A DNA stretch of 22,019 nt from contig JBAQKP010000268.1 of the NCBI GenBank assembly GCA_049301135.1, positions 1-22,019 on the forward strand, given 5' to 3'. The notes below the pieces were generated by a model. That model saw nothing but the letters and a program-made list of their open reading frames with translations. It did no database searches and was not told the origin of the DNA. Positions 21,024 to 22,019 of the stretch are shown here, piece by piece (within the stretch, counting starts at the first letter, position 1; each line of letters starts with the position of its first letter). The position numbers and the translations under genes are program-made. This DNA comes from JAYXXU01 sp049301135. Its GTDB lineage: Bacteria > Pseudomonadota > Gammaproteobacteria > Pseudomonadales > Moraxellaceae.

Positions 21024-22019
21024 AATCATTGCCTTCTTGAGTCGCAGTTGCCGCAAATCCAATCACTTCAAGCTGTGGGATTGCTGCCAGTAGACGTGGA
21101 TCAACCCCCGCCGGATCGGTTTCAATCGCCAGAATGATCCGATCATAGGCAGTCGGATCAACATTATAGACAAAGTTCGGCATGCCCAGCCCGTAGTGAT
21201 CCGAAAACGCAATACAGTGCTGAATGCTATGCCCCAGTGCAATCGGTGAGCGGGTGGTGGCGCTAAATTTGACCTGTGCGCCTTGTGCGGCCAGTTGTTC
21301 CGCCAGCAAAAACGGCGGCCAGACAAACTCATTACTGCCCAACACCAAAATCCGTTCGCCCGCTGTGGCGGTCGCGTGGAGGTCGAGCCGTGGGGTCAGT
21401 GTCGGTGTGCGTCCCCATGTGTGCTGCGGCGTGACCGGCCATGCGCCAACTGCGACGCTATCGACCACTGGCATATTCGGATCGGGCACGTTTGGGGTGG
21501 CGTGCCATTGCCATGTGCCCGCCAGTAGGTTGACCGCGTGATGTTGCAGCCCCGCAAACTGTAGCGGTGGCGCCCAATCTGCCAATACGGCGGTGACCAC
21601 ATGCGTGAGCTTGGGCAGGTGGCTCTGGCGCAGGGCATGGGTCAAGTTAATAAAGGTCTGTCCAGTCGAGGCTTCATCATCGACCAAAATCAGCGTGCGC
21701 GTGGCGGCCAGTTGGGCGGCAATCTGAGGATCGGTGCTGCCGTACAGCAGGTGTGCTGGGGCGTGGCTGTGTTCTTCGCGAAATTCGGCCAGCAGTGGCG
21801 CGTCAATCGGGTGGCGCGTGGTGGCGAGGAATAGCGCATTCGGGTAGCGTTGTTGCAGTACTTGATGCACCCCAGCGGCCAGTCCGACGGCGGTTTCGGC
21901 CATGCCAATCAATAAGATTGGTTCGGGCAGATCATCGGGAATCTGTGCCGCCAGATCGCTAAAGGCACGGCGCATCTCACTCGGTGCAACCGGAATATGC
22001 CGTCCCAGCACTTTAGACA
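21013..22019 (-). CDS. Phosphoribosyltransferase with TRSP domain (5' end beyond window)
   Basis: A partial gene: the frame runs off the right edge without a convincing start (it reads SKVLGRHIPVAPS from the edge, which matches an internal part of the family). At least 335 residues are present. The PRTase_2 domain (PF15609) includes ILLIGMAETAVGLAAG and the PRPP-binding loop LILVDDEASTGQTF. The C-terminal TRSP domain (PF12500) includes ILVLGSNEFVWPPFLLAE and the diagnostic ATTRSPI. This protein is the head of the Ter-linked biosynthetic module; an ATP-grasp gene and Ter genes would be expected further upstream, outside the window. The GTG at 22011 is probably internal, not the true start. Confidence 0.85.
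   Translation of the reverse strand, partial: SKVLGRHIPVAPSEMRRAFSDLAAQIPDDLPEPILLIGMAETAVGLAAGVHQVLQQRYPNALFLATTRHPIDAPLLAEFREEHSHAPAHLLYGSTDPQIAAQLAATRTLILVDDEASTGQTFINLTHALRQSHLPKLTHVVTAVLADWAPPLQFAGLQHHAVNLLAGTWQWHATPNVPDPNMPVVDSVAVGAWPVTPQHTWGRTPTLTPRLDLHATATAGERILVLGSNEFVWPPFLLAEQLAAQGAQVKFSATTRSPIALGHSIQHCIAFSDHYGLGMPNFVYNVDPTAYDRIILAIETDPAGVDPRLLAAIPQLEVIGFAATATQEGNDYAG

Overview
The window looks like chromosomal DNA of a gammaproteobacterium, most likely of the family Moraxellaceae (an Acinetobacter relative with higher GC than typical Acinetobacter). The basis is the gene set (FadB/FadA pair, PilU, UvrC, PyrE, a PF08000 PH-domain protein, a 7TMR-DISM diguanylate cyclase) and two copies of a structured RNA element that I recall from Acinetobacter genomes as C4-like small RNAs. 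This placement is inferred from recognition, not from a search.

Layout. 1-2605: two related small-RNA loci on the minus strand, one just downstream of a membrane diguanylate cyclase gene and one just downstream of xthA. 2616-5106: minus-strand xthA, a PH-domain gene and a Thr-rich exported protein. 5358-7993: an accessory island on the plus strand, with an intact DUF2281-type antitoxin gene, the first 11 codons of a PIN (VapC-like) toxin ending in a stop, and then a very AT-rich 784-aa gene. That protein appears to join a cold-shock-like N-terminus, a PD-(D/E)XK nuclease core and a Cys-rich C-terminus. It is the best candidate here for an undescribed, possibly defensive, system.

8044-11379: the fatty-acid beta-oxidation operon fadBA (minus), with a palindrome and a probable small RNA upstream. 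11829-14828: a stretch with several gene remnants (SDR fragment, a 35-codon fragment of a conserved family, a possible receiver-domain tail) around a PlsC-like acyltransferase gene and pilU. 14831-17843: uvrC, a small unknown gene and pyrE on the plus strand.

17901-22019: a tightly packed minus-strand operon. In transcription order it encodes a TRSP-type phosphoribosyltransferase (cut by the right edge), a HAD phosphatase, a StiP/PRTase-like protein, a CitE-like C-C bond lyase and a YbcJ-type S4 RNA-binding protein. The first four match the biosynthetic module known from tellurite-resistance (Ter) stress clusters, thought to make or modify a nucleotide-like metabolite. The operon converges on pyrE at a strong hairpin.

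No tRNA, rRNA, CRISPR array, transposase or phage structural gene was seen.
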